Below are positions 42,039 to 51,053 of a DNA stretch of 64,000 bases, one piece after another (within the stretch, counting starts at the first letter, position 1; every line of letters begins with the position of its first letter). The DNA is from JAKACA01 sp963769255. Lineage in GTDB: Bacteria; Actinomycetota; Acidimicrobiia; Acidimicrobiales; Bog-793. The stretch is taken from contig CAVYKV010000003.1 in NCBI GenBank assembly GCA_963769255.1, positions 310,001 through 374,000 of the forward strand, read 5' to 3'. A program made the position numbers and the translations under genes. The notes under the pieces are model-generated. The model had not been told where the DNA came from. It saw only the letters and a program-made list of their open reading frames with translations, and did not search any database.

Positions 42039-43015
42039 GTCGTCGTGGCGACGGCGCTGCGAGCGGCGACGCCGCCAGCAATGGCGCCGTCGACGAGGGG
42101 CGGCTGACGCGACGGGTGCTCGTGCAGCGACAGATAGAAACCCACCGCCGCCACCCACAGCACCGTGACTCCGAGGATGTGGAGCTCGACGACCCAGGGG
42201 GAGTCGTGGAGGAAGAACTGCACGTATCCAAGTGTGCCCTGAACGACGAGCAGTTCGAACAGCCACCGGAGGTGCAGCTGAACGGTCGCCGGCACTCCGG
42301 CGCGACGGAAGGCGAAGAGCCCGGCGAGGCTCAGCCCGATGAGGAAGATGGCAACGTCGCTGTGGGCTTCGGCGATGTCCCGAAAGGCGATCGGGATGCG
42401 AATGACCGGTTGGCTCCGTGAGCTCGGCGCCCCGGCGTGCGGCCCGGCGCCGGCGACGATCGTTCCGACGCAGCAGACGAGCCCCAGCACGGCGACGAGT
42501 AGACGAGCGAGCCACCGCAGGTCGCCGGGCACGAGCGATCGCGTGGGGCGTGGCTCGAGGTCGTCAGCGATTCCGCTCTGATGGAAGAACACGACGGCGT
42601 CGGCCAGGATCACGATAGTGAGGAGGAAGTGAACAGCGACGAGGTACGGGTTGAGCTTGAAGAGGACGACGAGACCGCCCAGCACGATTTGGGCGGCGAC
42701 GCCCGCCACGAGCCCGCCGGCAAGCCAGCTCAGATCCCGGCGCCGGGGCGAGCGGGCGAGCGCCAGCAGGAACGCCAGGGCGGAGACGATCGTCACGACC
42801 ACGGTCACGAGCCGGTTCGTGAACTCCACGACGGGGTGGAAGGAAGCGTTCGCCGTGAGCTGGTGCTGATAGCACGACGGCCAGTCCGGGCAGCCGAGTC
42901 CGGAGCCCGTCAGACGAACGGCCCCGCCCGTCACCATCAAGAGGGCGTAGGCGATGACGGAGGCGAGGGCGACCTTTCGGACGAGCGAGGGCGAGACGGC
43001 GGGAACGTGGAGCAT
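42035..43015 (-). CDS. ctaA: Heme A synthase (CtaA/Cox15 family)
   Basis: The 326-residue membrane protein has eight TM helices in two four-helix halves. Four heme-ligand His residues are visible in HPVVEFTNRLV, AVHFLLTIV, EAHSDVAIFL and VELHILGV. The GAVRLTGSGLGCPDWPSC segment carries the family's Cys pair. It oxidises heme O to heme A for aa3-type cytochrome oxidase, receiving heme O from CtaB encoded divergently. ATG 43015 is preferred; GTG 43057 would add 14 residues. Confidence 0.92.
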   Translation of the reverse strand: MLHVPAVSPSLVRKVALASVIAYALLMVTGGAVRLTGSGLGCPDWPSCYQHQLTANASFHPVVEFTNRLVTVVVTIVSALAFLLALARSPRRRDLSWLAGGLVAGVAAQIVLGGLVVLFKLNPYLVAVHFLLTIVILADAVVFFHQSGIADDLEPRPTRSLVPGDLRWLARLLVAVLGLVCCVGTIVAGAGPHAGAPSSRSQPVIRIPIAFRDIAEAHSDVAIFLIGLSLAGLFAFRRAGVPATVQLHLRWLFELLVVQGTLGYVQFFLHDSPWVVELHILGVTVLWVAAVGFYLSLHEHPSRQPPLVDGAIAGGVAARSAVATTT

Positions 43016-43123
43016 TGCCTTGTGGCCGGCGGAGCGGAGGACGGACTGCTCTTGCACCTCGGCCGATGGTAGGCGAAGCGGAGCGCCGACCCGCTTCGAC
43101 GTGTCCCGGGCCCGCCGCAGCCA

Positions 43124-43129
43124 TAGGAT
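43124..43129 (+). promoter_or_regulatory. Putative -10 element (TAGGAT) for leaderless ctaB
   Basis: TAGGAT ends 6 nt before the GTG at 43136, so the transcript would start at the initiation codon. No Shine-Dalgarno site is present and no convincing -35 element was found at 16-18 bp. Confidence 0.45.
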
Positions 43130-43135
43130 GCAGCC

Positions 43136-44047
43136 GTGGCCCAGAGCATCCCCATCGTGAGTGAGGGTCGCACGCTGGGAGTGAGGTTGAGGGGTTTCGT
43201 CGCGTTGACGAAGCCGAGGATCATCGAGTTGCTGCTCGTCACGACGCTCCCGACGATGATCGTGGCCAAGCGCGGGCTTCCCTCCGGCTGGCTCATCCTC
43301 GCCACGATGGTGGGTGGGACGCTCTCGGCCGGCGGTGCCAACGCCACCAACATGTTCCTCGACCGGGACATCGACGCCGTCATGAAGCGGACGAGCAAGC
43401 GGCCGCTCGTCACGGGAGCTGTCAGCCCGGCGGAGGCGATCGTCTTCGCCGTCTTGCTGGAAGCCGTGGCGTTCGTCGTGCTCTGGCGCTTCGTGAACCT
43501 GCTCTCCGCTGTCCTGGCGCTGGCGGCGGCGCTCTTCTACGTCTTCGTCTACACGATCGTCCTGAAGCGCCGGACGGTGCAGAACATCGTCATCGGGGGC
43601 GCCGCCGGCGCCGTCCCGGTGCTCATCGGCTGGACGTCGGTCACCGGCCGACTCGCCTGGCCCCCCGTCGTGCTCTTCGCCCTCATCGTCATCTGGACGC
43701 CATCTCATTTCTGGGCGCTCGCCATCAAGTACCGGGAGGATTACGCCAGCGCCCAGGTTCCGATGCTGCCCGTGAAAGCATCGCTCGAGCGGGTCGCCCG
43801 CGAGATCGTCGTCTACTCCGTTGCCCTCGTGGCCGTGTCGATCGTCTTCGCCGTCGTGGGCCACATGGGCCTCGTCTTCTGGGTGGTCGCGCTGGTCGCC
43901 GGCGCCTTCTACATCGTGAACGCCATCCGGCTCCGCCTCGACGGCGGGTCGAGCAAGTCGGCCATGCGACTGTTCACGTACTCGATCACGTATGTCACCG
44001 TGCTGTTCGGCGCCATGGCACTCGACGTCTTCGTGCACGTCCACTGA
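43136..44047 (+). CDS. ctaB: Protoheme IX farnesyltransferase (heme O synthase)
   Basis: The 303-residue UbiA-family membrane enzyme has the first prenyl-diphosphate motif N72-x3-D76-x3-D80 in TNMFLDRDIDAVMKRT. The second Asp-rich loop is replaced by the CtaB-type KYREDYASAQVPMLPV region. About nine TM segments are predicted. It transfers a farnesyl group to heme B, giving heme O, the substrate of CtaA. Confidence 0.94.
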   Translation: MAQSIPIVSEGRTLGVRLRGFVALTKPRIIELLLVTTLPTMIVAKRGLPSGWLILATMVGGTLSAGGANATNMFLDRDIDAVMKRTSKRPLVTGAVSPAEAIVFAVLLEAVAFVVLWRFVNLLSAVLALAAALFYVFVYTIVLKRRTVQNIVIGGAAGAVPVLIGWTSVTGRLAWPPVVLFALIVIWTPSHFWALAIKYREDYASAQVPMLPVKASLERVAREIVVYSVALVAVSIVFAVVGHMGLVFWVVALVAGAFYIVNAIRLRLDGGSSKSAMRLFTYSITYVTVLFGAMALDVFVHVH

Positions 44048-44050
44048 GCG

Positions 44051-44794
44051 TCATCGCTCGCCTCGTCCTTCCCAGCGGAAGGTGAGGCCGGCGAAGAGCG
44101 GGGCCGCCACCGCCCAGATGCCGAGCACGATCCAGCACTCCGCCGGGACACCGGTCGAGCTACCGGCGGCGCCGAGCGTCGCCTGTAGGGCACGCGAGAG
44201 CCCGGCGGCGGGTAGCGCCCGGGCGACGACGGCGAAGCCCCCCAGCTTCTCGACGGGGAAGACGATCCCGCCGATGAGCAAGAGGACGAGATAGAGGGCG
44301 TTGCACAGCGCCAGGTTGATCTCGGCGCGAAGCGCGCCCGCCATGGCGAGGCCGATGCCGGCGAAAGCGACTGTTGCGAGAAGCTCGGCGGCGACGGCGA
44401 GGCCGACGGAGGCGCTCGGCCGCCAGCCGAGCCCGTAGGCGATGGCGACGAGCAGGACGACCTGGACGATCTCGACGCCGATGACCGACACGATCTTCGC
44501 CGCCAGCAGGCGTGGGCGGCCGAGTGGCGTGGAGCCGAGCCGTTTCAGGACGCCGTAGCTGCGCTCGAAACCGGTGGCGATGCCAAGGCTGACCATGGCT
44601 GTCGACATGACGGCGAGCGCGAGGACTCCCGGTGCTAGGAAGTCGACGGGATGGCGGTCACCGGTCGGGAGGACGTTCACTTCCGAGAAGAAGACGAGCA
44701 GGAACGCAGGGATGCCGAGGGTGACGAGGAGGGTTTCGCCTCGTTGCAGCGTCATGGTGACCTCGGCCGCCACCTGTGCCCGGAACGCCCGCAC
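44051..44794 (-). CDS. ABC-2 type permease
   Basis: The 247-residue membrane protein has six TM segments (for example LLVTLGIPAFLLVFFSEVNV, ALAVMSTAMVSLGIATGF, IGVEIVQVVLLVAIAYGLGW) and the coupling segment FERSYGVLKRLGSTPLGR typical of ABC-2 permeases. GTG 44794 follows the ATPase stop by one base. It forms an exporter with the upstream ATPase; the substrate is unknown. Confidence 0.88.
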   Translation of the reverse strand: MRAFRAQVAAEVTMTLQRGETLLVTLGIPAFLLVFFSEVNVLPTGDRHPVDFLAPGVLALAVMSTAMVSLGIATGFERSYGVLKRLGSTPLGRPRLLAAKIVSVIGVEIVQVVLLVAIAYGLGWRPSASVGLAVAAELLATVAFAGIGLAMAGALRAEINLALCNALYLVLLLIGGIVFPVEKLGGFAVVARALPAAGLSRALQATLGAAGSSTGVPAECWIVLGIWAVAAPLFAGLTFRWEGRGER

Positions 44795-44795
44795 G

Positions 44796-45746
44796 TCAGC
44801 TCGCCGCTCCGCCCTTGCGGACGAGCCGCAGGAAGAGATCCTCGAGCCGCTCCCGCCCGGCCCGCAGGCTGCCGAGGGCGAGGTCCCGCTCGGCCATCCA
44901 GGCGGTGAGCGACGCCAGCATGGCGGGCGTCAGGGCAGCCGCCACGAGGTAGTCGCCCGGGGGGCCTTCGGAGACGGCGACCCCGAGGATCTCGGAGAGC
45001 GCCGACACGTCGATGCCCTCCGGGGCGGAGAAACGAACCTCCTCTCCCCCCTCCCCCATCTCCCCCGGCCGGCCGGCTGCCACGACCTCGCCGCCGTCGA
45101 TGATGACGACCCGGTCGGCCAGCCGCTCCACCTCGTCGAGCTCGTGGCTCGTGAGGATGACGCAGGCGCCCTCCTCGCGCGCCGCCGCGATGACGGCTCG
45201 TACGGCGAGGCGACCCGCCGGGTCGACGCCGGAGGTGGGTTCGTCGAGGAAGAGCACGTCGGGGCGGCCGAGGAGGGCGAGGGCGAGGGCGACCCGCTGC
45301 TGCTCGCCGCCGGACAGTCGTTTGAACGGAGTGCCCTCGACGGCGCCGAGCCCGAGCGCACCGATGAGCTCCGCCGGGTCACGGGGCGACTCGTAGTAGG
45401 AGGCGAAGAGGTGCAGGGCCCGACGGGCGTTCATCATCGGGTAGACGCCCGGCTGTTGCAGCATGACGCCGATGCGACAGACGAGGGCGTCGTGGTCGGT
45501 GACCGGCTCGAGGCCGAGCACGCGCACGCGACCGCCGGCCGGGCGGCGGTAGCCCTCGAGCGTTTCGACCGTCGTCGTCTTGCCGGCGCCGTTCGGCCCG
45601 AGGAGGGCGAGCACCTCCCCCCGCTCCGCCTGGAATGTGACCCCGTTCACGGCGATGCGCTCGCCGTAGGTCACGCGGAGATCCGTGACCTCCACCGCCG
45701 GTGCCGCCGCCCCGCTCGGGAAGAGGGGCCTTCCCTCGTGCGCCAC
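44796..45746 (-). CDS. ABC transporter ATP-binding protein (ABC-2 exporter)
   Basis: The 316-residue ATPase has Walker A GPNGAGKTT, signature LSGGEQQR, Walker B VLFLDEPTSGVD and switch ILTSHELDEVE, then the C-terminal extension of the CcmA/DrrA class. GTG 45746 lies 2 nt after the regX3 stop, so it is likely cotranscribed with the regulator pair and perhaps regulated by it. Confidence 0.88.
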   Translation of the reverse strand: MAHEGRPLFPSGAAAPAVEVTDLRVTYGERIAVNGVTFQAERGEVLALLGPNGAGKTTTVETLEGYRRPAGGRVRVLGLEPVTDHDALVCRIGVMLQQPGVYPMMNARRALHLFASYYESPRDPAELIGALGLGAVEGTPFKRLSGGEQQRVALALALLGRPDVLFLDEPTSGVDPAGRLAVRAVIAAAREEGACVILTSHELDEVERLADRVVIIDGGEVVAAGRPGEMGEGGEEVRFSAPEGIDVSALSEILGVAVSEGPPGDYLVAAALTPAMLASLTAWMAERDLALGSLRAGRERLEDLFLRLVRKGGAAS

Positions 45747-45748
45747 GT

Positions 45749-46618
45749 TCAGTGTCGCGGCGCCTCGAAGCGGTAGCCCACGCCCCGGATCGTGGTGATG
45801 AGGACTGGGTGAGCCGGATCCGCCTCGATGCGGGAGCGGAGACGCTTGATGTGCACGTCGAGCGTCTTCGTGTCGCCGACGTAGTCGAGGCCCCACACGC
45901 GGTCGATGAGCGTGTCGCGGGTGACGACCCTGCCGGCGTTGGCAAGGAGGATCTCGAGCAGCTCGAATTCCTTCAGCGGTAGCTTGACCTCTTGCTGGCG
46001 GACGACGCACTCGTGACGGGAGACGTCGAGCCGCACGCCGGCGACCTCGAGCACCTCCTCCAGGTCCCGGCGGAGCGCCCGCCGCTCCTGCGAGCGGTGG
46101 CGTTCGTGCGGCGTGTCCGAGGTGGCGGCCGGGGGAGCCGGCGTCGCTGCCACCGGTGCCGGCGCTGCCGGCAGCGCCTGGCCCTCGGGGGCGGGCTCGC
46201 TGCCGTTCGTGGCCGCCGCGTAGGGGAGCTGCTTGGAGCCGCGCCGCAGCACGGCTCGCATGCGGGACACGAGCTCGCGGAGCCGGTAAGGCTTCGCGAC
46301 GTAGTCGTCGGCGCCGACCTCCAGCCCGACGACCGTGTCGAGCTCGGTCGACTTCGCCGTCACCATGATGATGGGAACGTCCGAGCGCGCCCGGATCGTT
46401 CGGCAGACGTCGATGCCCGACATCCGCGGCAGCATGACGTCGAGCAGCACGAGGTCCGTCGTCTCGGGACTGAAGCGCTCGAGTGCCTCTACCCCGTCGC
46501 GCGCCACGGTGATGTCGAAACCCTCCCGCTCCAACCCCACCACCAGTGCATCCACGAACGACTCGGCGTCCTCGACGAGGAGGACCCGGGTGGGAACCGC
46601 AGACTCGGTGCTGGTCAC
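45749..46618 (-). CDS. Response regulator, RegX3/PhoB-like, with long linker
   Basis: The 289-residue OmpR/PhoB-family regulator has a receiver domain (phosphoacceptor Asp60 in LVLLDVMLPRMSG, Thr87, Lys109) and a winged-helix DNA-binding domain (LKEFELLEILLANAGRVVTR, then YVGDTKTLDVHIKRLRSRIE). Between them lies a linker of about 60 residues (128-188) rich in Ala, Pro and Glu; OmpR-family linkers are usually 5-20. GTG 46618 overlaps the kinase stop. It is likely the regulator of phosphate starvation given its kinase partner and the nearby phoU. Confidence 0.85.
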   Translation of the reverse strand: MTSTESAVPTRVLLVEDAESFVDALVVGLEREGFDITVARDGVEALERFSPETTDLVLLDVMLPRMSGIDVCRTIRARSDVPIIMVTAKSTELDTVVGLEVGADDYVAKPYRLRELVSRMRAVLRRGSKQLPYAAATNGSEPAPEGQALPAAPAPVAATPAPPAATSDTPHERHRSQERRALRRDLEEVLEVAGVRLDVSRHECVVRQQEVKLPLKEFELLEILLANAGRVVTRDTLIDRVWGLDYVGDTKTLDVHIKRLRSRIEADPAHPVLITTIRGVGYRFEAPRH

Positions 46619-47871
46619 GTGTCGCTCCTCGGCTGGAGGGGCAGACGCAGCGTGAACGTCGATCCCTCGCCTTCTCGGGACTCCACTTTCACGCTGCCTC
46701 GATGGTTGGCCGCTACGTGCCGCACGATAGCGAGTCCGAGGCCTGTCCCGCCTGTTGAGCGGCTACGTCCCTGGTCCACCCGGTAGAAGCGCTCGAAGAT
46801 GCGCTCGAGGTCCCGCGCCGGGATGCCCACGCCGGCGTCCGCCACCTCGATGACGGCTTCGTCGTTCTCCACCCGGCCGCTGCAGCGGACCTCGGAGCCT
46901 TCGTAGGAGAACTTCACGGCGTTCTCGAGCAGGTTGTAGACGGCGGAGGTGAGCTGGCGCCGGTCGCCGAAGACGACGACGGGCGGCTCCGGCTCGACGA
47001 GGACGACCTGCACCTTCAACTGCTCGGCGGCGGCTCGTACCCGCTCGGCCGCCTCCGCCATGACGAGATTGGTGAGGACCGGCTCGCGGGGCGGCGACTC
47101 CTCGTTCTCGATCCGCGAGAGATCGAGGAGGTCGTCGATGACGCGGCTGATGCGGAACGCCTCCGTGTGGATGCGCTGGGCGAGCCGCTGGGCGACCTGC
47201 GGCTCGGTCTCGCTGAGGAGCGTCTCGGCGAGGAGGCCGACGGCCCCCATGGGCGTCTTCAGCTCGTGGCTGACGTTGGCGACGAAGTCGCGGCGGATGC
47301 CTTCGAGCCGGCGCCGCTCCGAGACGTCGTCGATGACGGCCATGACGCCGAGGACCCGCGACCCGTTGTCGATGCTCTCCGTCCGGACGACAAGCGTCCG
47401 GCGCGGCGGCCCGTACAGCTCCAAGGTGCGCTCGTCCGCCGACCCGATCGCGGTCGACTGCAGCAGCTCCTCGACGGCCTGGGCGGCGAGAGCGTCACCA
47501 TGCCGCCCGCTCATGAGGGCGATGGCGTTCGAGTTGGAGAAGACGGTCTCGCCGTGCTCGTCACGGATGAGCACGGCCTGCGGGAGGGCATCGAGCGCCC
47601 GCCGGATGCGGATCGTCTCCGAGCTGGCGTCGTGCACGGCGGCCGCTGCGCTGGCCGTCGCCTGCTCGAGCAGCGCCAGGCTGTCCTCGACCGTCTTCGG
47701 CTCGCGGGCGGGCGTGTCGGCGCCCAGGCGGGAAGCGAGGGAGCCGATCCGCAGCCGCATCGACCGGCCGCCCCGCCGGTGCCCGATCATCCCGGCCAAC
47801 GCAAGCGCCACCAACACGGCGGCGCCGGCGATGACGATCTCCGGCACCGTGAGCCGGATCAAGGCGAGCAC
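46615..47871 (-). CDS. Sensor histidine kinase, SenX3/PhoR-like
   Basis: The 418-residue kinase has one or two N-terminal TM segments (LTVPEIVIAGAAVLVALALAG), a PAS-like domain (about 90-185), a HisKA domain with His202 in FVANVSHELKTPMGAV, and an HATPase_c domain with N-box YNLLENAVKFS, DAGVGIP and GGTGLGLAIVRHV. This is the SenX3 arrangement. It lacks a large extracytoplasmic sensor, as expected for phosphate sensors that act through PhoU and the Pst transporter. The GTG at 47871 is the start. Confidence 0.87.
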   Translation of the reverse strand: MLALIRLTVPEIVIAGAAVLVALALAGMIGHRRGGRSMRLRIGSLASRLGADTPAREPKTVEDSLALLEQATASAAAAVHDASSETIRIRRALDALPQAVLIRDEHGETVFSNSNAIALMSGRHGDALAAQAVEELLQSTAIGSADERTLELYGPPRRTLVVRTESIDNGSRVLGVMAVIDDVSERRRLEGIRRDFVANVSHELKTPMGAVGLLAETLLSETEPQVAQRLAQRIHTEAFRISRVIDDLLDLSRIENEESPPREPVLTNLVMAEAAERVRAAAEQLKVQVVLVEPEPPVVVFGDRRQLTSAVYNLLENAVKFSYEGSEVRCSGRVENDEAVIEVADAGVGIPARDLERIFERFYRVDQGRSRSTGGTGLGLAIVRHVAANHRGSVKVESREGEGSTFTLRLPLQPRSDT

Positions 47872-47928
47872 GACTACAGCTTGTCAGGCTGGACGTGTTC
47901 TACGTTTATCGAAATGGAACAAAAACAC

Positions 47929-47958
47929 TTGAAAACCTAAGAAACCCCCCGCTACTCT
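47929..47958 (+). promoter_or_regulatory. Promoter candidate for the type IV secretion-like cassette
   Basis: TTGAAA (47929-47934) and TACTCT (47953-47958) are separated by 18 bp, giving a transcript with a leader of about 65 nt before GTG 48029. The -35 lies in an unusually A/T-rich stretch (about 47905-47944), which stands out in this GC-rich window. Confidence 0.5.
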
Positions 47959-48028
47959 GCAAGAGTCTCGGTCGACCAACGACCCACCACCAGTCCCACG
48001 TTGACAAGCGTCCTCCGGGAGGTCGGTC

Positions 48029-48340
48029 GTGACACCGCTCATCCACCAGTGGCTGCTGGCCGGCAGCCCCATCGTCCCGTTCACCCCCCGGTCCGGCGCT
48101 CTCCCGGGCGCGGGCACACTCGAGACCCTCACCGACGGCATCGGCTGGTGGGCGCTCGTCGCCTCCCTCGTGGGGCTCGTCCTCGGGGCGGCGGCGTGGG
48201 CCCTCGGGAGCCACACGAATAATTACCAGTACTCGAGCGCCGGCCGCCGTGCCGTCATCGTCTCGGCGCTGGCTGCTCTCGTCATCGGGGCTGCCCCCAT
48301 CGTCATCAGCTTCCTCTTCAGCGAGGGGAGCCACTTCTGA
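48029..48340 (+). CDS. Small two-TM protein, VirB2/TrbC pilin-like
   Basis: The 103-residue protein begins at GTG 48029 with GGAGG upstream. It has an N-terminal hydrophilic segment, TM1 (about 39-60, WWALVASLVGLVLGAAAWAL), a short basic loop (SAGRRAV) and TM2 (about 74-97). This size and layout match small pilin-like membrane proteins at the head of actinobacterial conjugation-type clusters. Assignment rests on position and topology rather than on a sequence motif. Confidence 0.6.
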   Translation: MTPLIHQWLLAGSPIVPFTPRSGALPGAGTLETLTDGIGWWALVASLVGLVLGAAAWALGSHTNNYQYSSAGRRAVIVSALAALVIGAAPIVISFLFSEGSHF

Positions 48341-48390
48341 GCCCGCTCGCCCGGCTCGGTCCGGCCTTCCTCCACATCGCCCGCCTGCGT

Positions 48391-49590
48391 GTGGCTGTTC
48401 CGGACGGCTTGCTGCCGAGCCCGTCGAGCTTGCTGCGCCAGCTCGCCGAGGACCTCGTCTCCGGCTTCTTCCGCCGCTTCAGCGAGTGGATCTCGACCGG
48501 AGCCGTCTGGCTGCTGCAGCAGGCGTGGCACCTCATGTCGGCCACGACCGAGCCCGTGCTGAGCGGTTCGGCATTCACGGACGAGTACCGGGTGATGATC
48601 CTCATCGGGCTGGCCTTCGTAGCGCCCCTGCTCGGTCTCGCCGTCATCCAGGCCATCGCCCGACAGGACGTCGGGGGGCTGCTGCGTACGGCCTTCCTCC
48701 GCTTGCCGTTGGCCCTCCTGCTCACCGGCGTCGTGATCGAGCTCGTCTCACTCGGGTTGCAGTTCACCGACCAGGCGAGCGTCTCCCTGCTCACCGCCGG
48801 TGCCGATCCGGCGGCGCGTGCCTTCGGCCACATCGAGACAGCCCTCGGCCCCATCGCGCCCGCTGCCGCCGGCTTCGGTGCGCTCCTGCTCGTCGCCGTG
48901 GTGGGGTTCGTCGCCTTTCTGCTCTGGGTGGAGCTGGCGGTGCGGTCGGCCGCCGTGGCGGTGGCGGCGTTGTTTCTCCCCCTGGCGTTGAGTGGCCTCG
49001 TCTGGCCGGCCACGTCGCACTGGGCGCGGCGCCTCGGTGAGACGCTCGCCGGCCTCGTCCTCATGAAGCTCGTGATGGCGGCCGTGCTCGCCCTCGCCGG
49101 CGGGGCGTTGGCGGCGACAGCGGGGGGAATCTCGAGCGTCATCGAGGGACTGGCGCTCCTCGGGCTGACCGCCTTCGCCCCGTTCACGCTCCTTCGGCTC
49201 ATCCCTGTCATCGAGAGCGGCGCCATCTCCCACCTGGAGGGCGCCCGGCCGGTGCAGGGCCTGAAGGACCGAGCCACCGGGTTCGCCAAGACAAAGGTCG
49301 ACTCGATGGCGAGCTCCCTCGTCGGGTCGCTGACGACGGGAGGCGGGTCAGCCGGCCCGGACGTCGGCAAGCCGGTGAGCCTGTTCACGGGCTCGTCCCT
49401 GGCGGATGGCGCACCGGGCTCGACGGTCGGGCGAAGCTCCAGCGGTGCGTCGTCGGGGGGGACGCCCTCGGCATCGGGTGGCTCCACCGGACAACCGGCG
49501 CCACCACCCCCGCCACCTCCGCCTGGGGCGCCGAAGGGAATGGGCGGCTGGCTCCGCCACATCGACGACAACCGAGAGGGCCGGTCGTGA
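48391..49590 (+). CDS. TrbL/VirB6-like polytopic membrane protein
   Basis: The 399-residue protein has about six TM segments (for example VMILIGLAFVAPLLGLAVIQ, LPLALLLTGVVIELVSLGL, FGALLLVAVVGFVAFLLWVE) with an amphipathic N-terminus, as in TrbL/VirB6 inner-membrane channel components. The C-terminal 110 residues are Ser/Gly-rich and end with a run of nine prolines before GAPKGMGGWLRHI. GTG 48391 is the first conventional start; it has no clear Shine-Dalgarno, and the gap to the upstream stop is 50 bp. Confidence 0.72.
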   Translation: MAVPDGLLPSPSSLLRQLAEDLVSGFFRRFSEWISTGAVWLLQQAWHLMSATTEPVLSGSAFTDEYRVMILIGLAFVAPLLGLAVIQAIARQDVGGLLRTAFLRLPLALLLTGVVIELVSLGLQFTDQASVSLLTAGADPAARAFGHIETALGPIAPAAAGFGALLLVAVVGFVAFLLWVELAVRSAAVAVAALFLPLALSGLVWPATSHWARRLGETLAGLVLMKLVMAAVLALAGGALAATAGGISSVIEGLALLGLTAFAPFTLLRLIPVIESGAISHLEGARPVQGLKDRATGFAKTKVDSMASSLVGSLTTGGGSAGPDVGKPVSLFTGSSLADGAPGSTVGRSSSGASSGGTPSASGGSTGQPAPPPPPPPPGAPKGMGGWLRHIDDNREGRS

Positions 49591-51053
49591 CCGTGCCCGA
49601 TCACGAGGCGAGATACCGGCTCGGCCCGCGTAGCACGCGGGGACTCGTCGCCGGCTGGCGGCCCGGCCAGATCGCCTGCGTCGGCATCGGGCTGTTGCTC
49701 GCCGTCGGCTTCCTGCGGGCCATCGGCGGTGCCGGCGGCGGGCTGCTCGCCCTCGCCTCCGCCGGCAGCGGCATCGCCGTGGCTGCGTGGCCGATCGGTG
49801 GTCGCACGCTCGAGCAATGGCTGCCCACGGTCGGCGCCTTCGGCGTGCGCTCGGCAACCGGGGTCGGTCACCGGCCTTGGCGGGCGCCTGAACGCAGAGG
49901 CGGCCCCCTCGCCGCCCTCTCGGTCATGGCGCTGCCCGAGCGGGGCGATTGGGAGCCTGCCTGGAGGGAGCGGCTCGACTCCTTCGCCTCCTCCCTTCCC
50001 GGCCGGCGCTCACCGGGCGACGACCGATCGGCTGTCGCCGGCGGCTCGGTCGGCATCGTGTCCGACGGCCGTGAGCACACCTGGACGGCCGTGCTGCCCG
50101 TCGGCGGGACAGGTTTCGCGCTCCTCTCCGAGCTCGAGCGGGTCGAGCGGGTGGCCGCCTGGTCCGGTGCCTTGGCGGCCATGGCGCGTGACGGGGCGGG
50201 GCCCCACCGCCTGCAATGGCTGTCCTGTGCCTACCCGGCGTGGCTCGAAGGAGGCCTCCCGACCGGCGGATCCGGACCGGCCGGCAGGCACTACGCCAGC
50301 TTGCTGAACGAGGCGGCGCCGCACCTCTGGGCGCACGAGGTCTACCTGGCCGTGACCGTGCGGGAGGGAGGCGGCCGGCGGGCGAGCGCCGCCGTGCAGC
50401 TGCTGTCCGAGCAACTCGCCACGTGCTCAGAGCGACTGAAGGGGGCAGGTCTGGCACCCGGCCCGCCTCTCTCGGTGGCGGAGGTGAGCGGCCTCGTCCG
50501 CCGGAGCTACGAGCTGACGCCGGTCAGCAGCCCGAGCCTGTGGCCGTGGCCGATCTCGACCGACGAAGGGTGGAAGAGCCTGCGGACCGACGCCGCCTGG
50601 CACGCCACGTTCTGGGTCGCCGAGTGGCCGCGTAGCGAGGTGGCGGCTGGTTTCTTGCTTCCGATGCTCCTCGAGCCGTCGCTACGTCGCGTCGTTTCGG
50701 TGACGATGGCGCCTGTGGCGGGCGCCCTGGCCGTGCGCCGGGCGGAGCGCGACCGGACGGAGGGAACGGTCGACGCCGAGCTTCGGCAGCGGCACGGGTT
50801 CGCCGTCACGGCGCGGGCTGCCCGGGAACAGGAGAGCCGCCAACAGCGGGAGGCCGAGCTGGCGGAGGGTCATGCCGCCTACCGCTACTCGGGGTACGTC
50901 ACGGTGACGGAGGGCGACCTCGAGGCGCTCGAACGTGCCTGCACCCGCCTGCAGCAGTCCGCAGCCCTCGCCCAGCTCGACCTCCGGCGCCTGTACGGTG
51001 CCCAGGAGGACGGTTACTGCTGCACGCTGCCCGCCGGGCGGGGCTGCCGGTGA
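49587..51053 (+). CDS. SCO6880-like type IV secretion membrane protein
   Basis: The 488-residue protein has a TM hairpin near the N-terminus (about 29-68) followed by a large cytosolic domain with no nucleotide-binding motif. It resembles the SCO6880 family, which precedes VirB4-like ATPases in actinobacterial conjugation clusters and may correspond to the N-terminal half of a split VirB4. GTG 49587 overlaps the upstream stop as GTGA and its own stop overlaps the next GTG. Confidence 0.72.
   Translation: MTVPDHEARYRLGPRSTRGLVAGWRPGQIACVGIGLLLAVGFLRAIGGAGGGLLALASAGSGIAVAAWPIGGRTLEQWLPTVGAFGVRSATGVGHRPWRAPERRGGPLAALSVMALPERGDWEPAWRERLDSFASSLPGRRSPGDDRSAVAGGSVGIVSDGREHTWTAVLPVGGTGFALLSELERVERVAAWSGALAAMARDGAGPHRLQWLSCAYPAWLEGGLPTGGSGPAGRHYASLLNEAAPHLWAHEVYLAVTVREGGGRRASAAVQLLSEQLATCSERLKGAGLAPGPPLSVAEVSGLVRRSYELTPVSSPSLWPWPISTDEGWKSLRTDAAWHATFWVAEWPRSEVAAGFLLPMLLEPSLRRVVSVTMAPVAGALAVRRAERDRTEGTVDAELRQRHGFAVTARAAREQESRQQREAELAEGHAAYRYSGYVTVTEGDLEALERACTRLQQSAALAQLDLRRLYGAQEDGYCCTLPAGRGCR

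Noticed and set aside
43016..44044. N-terminal extension of ctaA through the ctaB region
   Set aside because: It is antisense to ctaB and unlike any CtaA protein; the family N-terminus begins near 43015.
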